Source of the DNA: Rhodospirillales bacterium
GTDB taxonomy: Bacteria; Pseudomonadota; Alphaproteobacteria; Rhodospirillales; JABHCV01
NCBI GenBank assembly: GCA_016776705.1
Contig: JADHSW010000107.1
Location: 1 to 9,741, forward strand
Direction: 5' to 3'
Length of the DNA: 9,741 nucleotides
Shown: piece after piece, positions 6,820 to 9,741 of the stretch
Numbering within the stretch: position 1 is the stretch's first letter
Layout: each line of letters starts with the position of its first letter
Made by a program: the position numbers and the translations under genes
The notes under the pieces: model-generated
Database searches by the model: none
What the model saw: the letters and a program-made list of their open reading frames with translations, nothing else
What the model was told of the DNA's origin: nothing

Positions 6820-7572
6820 TCAGGTGGACAGAAAGCGCCGCTCGACGCCTTCCAGAACCAAAGCGCTCAACACATCACTGCGCCAGGCCCCCGTATCAAT
6901 GCCAATTTTGTTTTTACTGACAACCGGACGGGCGGAAATAGAGTGGCCATGGACGACAATTTTTCCAAAATCCGCATCACTGTTTATAAAATCCTTTCTG
7001 ATCCAGATCAGGTCTTCTTCCTTTTGCTCGCTTACTGGAATGCCTGGGCGGATACCGGCATGAACAAACAGGTAATCCCCCTCTTGATAAGTAAGCTCCA
7101 GGGCCGCGAGAAACTCCACGTGAGAGCCGGGCATGGCCTTCCGCAGGGTACGGCGGGCCGCTTCCATGGCTTCGTCGGTTGCTGAAGTTTGATAAAGGTC
7201 GGCGACATCGACACCATAGCTTTTCAGGGTTTCCCGTCCACCATTTCTCAGCCAGGTCATCATCGGGCCCTCGCCCTCAAGAAACTGCAGAAGCATTTCT
7301 TCGTGGTTTCCCTTCAAGGTGATGAGGTTAAAATCCGTTGCCACAAACTGTGTCAAAACGTCAACCACGCGCCGGGAATCGGGGCCACGATCAATATAAT
7401 CACCGAGGAAAATCAGTGAATTATCCATATTTCCCGCGGCATCGCTGAAAATGAGCCCAAGCAGCTTTTCCAGTAAATCAGCGCGTCCATGCACATCGCC
7501 CACGGCATAAATTCGCTTTCCCGACCCAATCCGGGGCGATCGCGGCGTGATGACTGGTTGTGTGGGCTGCAT
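6820..7572 (-). CDS. PPP-family metallophosphatase (serine/threonine protein phosphatase-like)
   Basis: From the chosen ATG this is a 250-residue cytoplasmic protein of the calcineurin-like PPP superfamily, of the size of bacterial PrpA/lambda-type phosphatases. The metal-site motifs are all present: GDVHGR (25-30), GDYIDRGPDS (57-66), KGNHEE (87-92), HAGIRPG (171-177) and VHGHS (207-211). It should dephosphorylate phosphoproteins, though diadenosine tetraphosphate hydrolases share the fold and the substrate is not shown. The start is uncertain. The frame also has an ATG at 7599 and a TTG at 7608, none with a clear Shine-Dalgarno; I chose 7572 because the extra N-terminal residues would be a short hydrophobic stretch without family precedent. 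It lies upstream of uxs on the same strand and divergent from the EAL-like pair. Confidence 0.85.
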   Translation of the reverse strand: MQPTQPVITPRSPRIGSGKRIYAVGDVHGRADLLEKLLGLIFSDAAGNMDNSLIFLGDYIDRGPDSRRVVDVLTQFVATDFNLITLKGNHEEMLLQFLEGEGPMMTWLRNGGRETLKSYGVDVADLYQTSATDEAMEAARRTLRKAMPGSHVEFLAALELTYQEGDYLFVHAGIRPGIPVSEQKEEDLIWIRKDFINSDADFGKIVVHGHSISARPVVSKNKIGIDTGAWRSDVLSALVLEGVERRFLST

Positions 7573-7676
7573 GAGACAGAATATGATGCCTTGGGGCATG
7601 AAGCGCAATCAAGTCGTAATAGGGCGTTATCACGTCTTTTGATAAGCGACTATTAACGCTTTTGTCTTAGCGTAGA

Positions 7677-7699
7677 CGAGTTTGAACTCGATATTTTTT
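7677..7699 (+). promoter_or_regulatory. Small hairpin followed by a T run in the leader of the EAL-like gene
   Basis: CGAGT-TTGA-ACTCG (7677-7690) can fold into a five- to six-base-pair stem and is followed directly by ATATTTTTT, ending 17 bases before the ATG at 7717. The shape resembles a weak intrinsic terminator or attenuator for rightward transcription, or an operator dyad. The same divergent gap also holds GCGTTA/TAACGC (7624-7629, 7654-7659) and TTATC/GATAA (7627-7631, 7641-7645). No convincing -35/-10 pair was found for either flanking gene. Confidence 0.3.
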
Positions 7700-7716
7700 A
7701 AGGCAATCAGCAAACG

Positions 7717-8964
7717 ATGGCTCAAACGGGCACCGTAATGACGTTTCCTGGCTCTGAAACGACGAGCGAAGAAACACAGCTTCTTACCCGGTTACGCTTC
7801 ATTGAAGATGACCGTTCCGGGTATTACGCCGTGCACGTTCACCTTTCCGGGTTGCGTGCGTCTAACCGTAAACCCCATTTTATCAACATTGCTGCGCGCA
7901 CTTTCGATAATCTGCAAAATAATCACGACGTCACCCTGTACAAGCTGGACTGCGCTGACCTGGTCCTGTTGTGTAAGGATGTACCCGTCGATGAAATCGA
8001 CCCGGCCATGCACAAAGCCCGTCAACTTTTCAGTGAAGACCCCCTGACCGATAGTGAAGATGGCTCCATAGATGATCGTTTTTCAACCTGGTACGACCTG
8101 AGCCAGCCTGGCGACTTTGCCTCGTTCAACGAATCCATCCAGCTTCTTTCCGAAGAAGCCATCGAGCGCCAACGCAAGGCCGCCGAACTGTTATCGCCGA
8201 ACTCTTTACCCGGCGAAAGGATGCAGCCGAAGGATGTCGCTGACATCACCCTTCGCCTGCAAACAGCCGATATTGACGATTTGATCCACGAACAGACCGC
8301 CGTCGTCCTGCACCAGGGTGGCAAGGGCGACGTCCTTTTCAAGGAACAGTTCGTCACCATGTCTGCACTGCAAAAGCGCGTTGCGCCGGACGTTAACCTG
8401 TTTGGTTCCAACTGGCTGTTTCAATACCTGACGGAAACAATTGACCGGCGCATGCTGGGCGTCATTTCCCGTCTGGATTTCGAATATCTGAAGAACCCGA
8501 TCAGCCTGAACCTGAACATTTCTACGATTTTGGGACGGGAGTTTCAGCACTTCCACCAAAGAGCTGGCGATTATTCATCGAAAATTGTCGTTGAAGTACA
8601 ATTGATTGATGTTTTCTCCGACATGGGAGCCTATTCCGACGCCCGCGATATGTTGCAGGAAAATGGATACCGGGTGCTGATTGACGGTCTGAGCCCGCTT
8701 TCCTTGCAATTTTTAGACCCGGCCCTGCTGGAATCCGACCTGGTCAAGGTCAACTGGGGCCCGGAATTCAAAAATGATGAATCCGAGGCCCGCATCGAGG
8801 ATATGCGCCGGGTGGTAAAAAACGTTGGCAAGGACCACGTTATTCTTGGCCGGGTTGATTCCGAGGACGCCGTTATCTGGGCCTTGTCCTTGGGGATCAG
8901 GCGCTTCCAGGGTTTCTACATCGATACCGTCGTTGGCGCCATGCTGGCCAAAGGGATCATCTGA
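7717..8964 (+). CDS. Protein with an unfamiliar N-terminal region and a degenerate, probably non-catalytic EAL-like domain
   Basis: This 415-residue protein shows no signal peptide or membrane segment. I do not recognise residues 1 to about 220. They carry VHLSGLRASNRKPH (41-54), KARQLFSEDPL (100-110) and FSTWYD (122-127), all echoed in the next gene. Residues about 225-415 have the layout of an EAL c-di-GMP phosphodiesterase: SLNLNIS with N267, VVEVQ with E293, LIDG (321-324) where active enzymes have DDFG, VKVN with K344 where KID is usual, and FQGFYID with Q398. The EAL signature itself, the second Glu of the E-x-x-E motif, the first Asp of DDFG and the Glu of the EGVE motif are absent, so hydrolysis is unlikely. 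Binding a nucleotide or a partner protein is more plausible. An in-frame TAA at 7698-7700 limits the start to 7717; a weak AAGG precedes it. The paralogue begins two bases after its stop. Confidence 0.75.
   Translation: MAQTGTVMTFPGSETTSEETQLLTRLRFIEDDRSGYYAVHVHLSGLRASNRKPHFINIAARTFDNLQNNHDVTLYKLDCADLVLLCKDVPVDEIDPAMHKARQLFSEDPLTDSEDGSIDDRFSTWYDLSQPGDFASFNESIQLLSEEAIERQRKAAELLSPNSLPGERMQPKDVADITLRLQTADIDDLIHEQTAVVLHQGGKGDVLFKEQFVTMSALQKRVAPDVNLFGSNWLFQYLTETIDRRMLGVISRLDFEYLKNPISLNLNISTILGREFQHFHQRAGDYSSKIVVEVQLIDVFSDMGAYSDARDMLQENGYRVLIDGLSPLSLQFLDPALLESDLVKVNWGPEFKNDESEARIEDMRRVVKNVGKDHVILGRVDSEDAVIWALSLGIRRFQGFYIDTVVGAMLAKGII
8950..8955 (+). promoter_or_regulatory. Ribosome binding site of the second paralogue, inside the first
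   Basis: AAAGGG within the last codons of the upstream gene lies 11 bases before the ATG at 8967. It supports that start and suggests that the two genes are translated from one mRNA. Confidence 0.45.
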
Positions 8965-8966
8965 TC

Positions 8967-9741
8967 ATGGCTGATTCTGATGGTGCCCAAAAACATCTGC
9001 GAAGCCAGGAAAACCTTTTGCTGGACTATATGCGGCGACTGGAGGAGAAAAGGGGCAAGCACGGTGCCGTGCGCCTGCATCTGTCGGACCTGAAACCTTA
9101 TAATCGGCGCGAGCACCACTTGCGCGCCGCCGAAAACAGTTTTGAAAATCTGGTCAAGTCCCTGCAGGGGCAGCTGTTCTCGGTAAAAAATTCCGATATG
9201 TTCTTCTTTTTCAAGAATGAAGCCAGGCCACAAGCGCAAACCGTGGTCCAGAAGGTGCGCTTCCTGTTCAGTGATGATCCGCTTCTTGAGGATGAAGCCC
9301 CCGGCGAGAACCTTTTTTCCACCTGGTACGATACGGACGATCAGTACGAAGAATTGCTGCAACTGATCGAAAGTCTTATCGAATCCGAAGAAAAGCGAAA
9401 AAAGGACACCCGTGTGCGAATGGACACCCGTGCCGCGCTCAAGGTGCGCCAGCGCGAGGGTGATCCGATGACGCCGGAAATCCTGGCCCGGGTTGAAAGC
9501 GCGCTTGAGCGGACCGACCTGTCCAATCTTGTGCGCCGTCAGTTTGTTTGCTCCGTCGATGCGCAGATGATCCCCGAACAGTCCTTTTCAGAAATGTTCA
9601 TTTCCATCGCAGACTTGCGCGAGACCATGATTCCGGGCGTCAATTTGCTGGCCAACCGCTGGCTGTTCCAGCATCTGACTGAAAGTCTCGACAGGCGAAT
9701 GTTATCCCTGCTGTCAAAGAACGATGCGCTGACGATTTCCG
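8967..9741 (+). CDS. Tandem paralogue of the EAL-like protein, 3'-truncated by the window edge
   Basis: The frame is open for 258 codons to the right edge. It repeats the upstream protein block by block: LHLSDLKPYNRREH (37-50), KVRFLFSDDPL (96-106), FSTWYD (117-122) and WLFQHLTE followed by DRRML (232-246). The upstream counterparts are WLFQYLTE and DRRML (233-247). Spacing between blocks is nearly the same, although the residues between them differ widely, so this is an old duplication rather than a recent one. The middle (about 128-190) is rich in Glu, Lys and Arg and may be a helical or coiled-coil linker. The part corresponding to the EAL-like core lies mostly beyond the window, so its catalytic residues cannot be judged. 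The two-base gap and an internal ribosome binding site point to co-expression and possibly a hetero-oligomer. The function is unknown. Confidence 0.75.
   Translation, partial: MADSDGAQKHLRSQENLLLDYMRRLEEKRGKHGAVRLHLSDLKPYNRREHHLRAAENSFENLVKSLQGQLFSVKNSDMFFFFKNEARPQAQTVVQKVRFLFSDDPLLEDEAPGENLFSTWYDTDDQYEELLQLIESLIESEEKRKKDTRVRMDTRAALKVRQREGDPMTPEILARVESALERTDLSNLVRRQFVCSVDAQMIPEQSFSEMFISIADLRETMIPGVNLLANRWLFQHLTESLDRRMLSLLSKNDALTIS

Noticed and set aside
6820..7608. TTG at 7608 as the phosphatase start
   Set aside because: It has no ribosome binding site, and two in-frame ATG codons (7599, 7572) lie before the first conserved motif.
8950..8967. A frameshift splitting one long EAL-like protein into two genes
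   Set aside because: The second gene repeats the N-terminal blocks of the first rather than continuing it, and the first ends naturally after the last EAL-like motif, so this is a tandem duplication.

Overview
The window looks like chromosomal DNA of a Gram-negative alphaproteobacterium. The best guess is a Rhodospirillales-type marine or freshwater organism. This rests on the lipopolysaccharide heptose genes, genes of roughly mid-50s % G+C (judged by eye) separated by A/T-rich gaps, and the mix of envelope-sugar genes with a bacteriohemerythrin and EAL-related proteins. The taxon is an inference, since no rRNA or other marker gene is present.

The layout has four transcription blocks. (1) A leftward operon (3118 to 1) encodes a two-domain oxidoreductase (MDR dehydrogenase fused to Gfo/Idh/MocA), then GmhA sedoheptulose-7-phosphate isomerase, then the N-terminal third of an HldE/HldA-type heptose-7-phosphate kinase that runs off the left edge. 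gmhA and hldE overlap by 4 bases (ATGA). (2) A rightward block encodes a small bacteriohemerythrin (3324-3731) and an AsnB-type glutamine amidotransferase (3838-5628). (3) A leftward pair encodes a PPP-family protein phosphatase (about 7572-6820) and a UDP-glucuronate decarboxylase / UDP-xylose synthase (6712-5771), which converges on asnB across an A/T-rich gap. (4) A rightward pair, divergent from the phosphatase, encodes two tandem paralogues (7717-8964 and 8967 to beyond the right edge). They share an unfamiliar N-terminal region, and the first ends in an EAL-like domain that has lost its catalytic motifs.

Four or five of the genes concern surface polysaccharide. GmhA and HldE start ADP-heptose synthesis for the LPS core, Uxs makes UDP-xylose, and the AsnB-like enzyme and the two-domain oxidoreductase belong to types common in O-antigen and exopolysaccharide clusters. 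The phosphatase and the degenerate EAL pair look like signalling genes at the edge of that cluster. No glycosyltransferase, polymerase or transporter lies in the window, so the glycan itself cannot be identified.

The points most worth a second look are the tandem pair with the non-catalytic EAL domain, a hemerythrin in which one expected iron-ligand histidine is aspartate, and the coupling of the two-domain oxidoreductase to the heptose genes. There is no tRNA, rRNA, CRISPR array, insertion sequence or phage gene that I could see. All gaps between genes are shorter than 300 bases.
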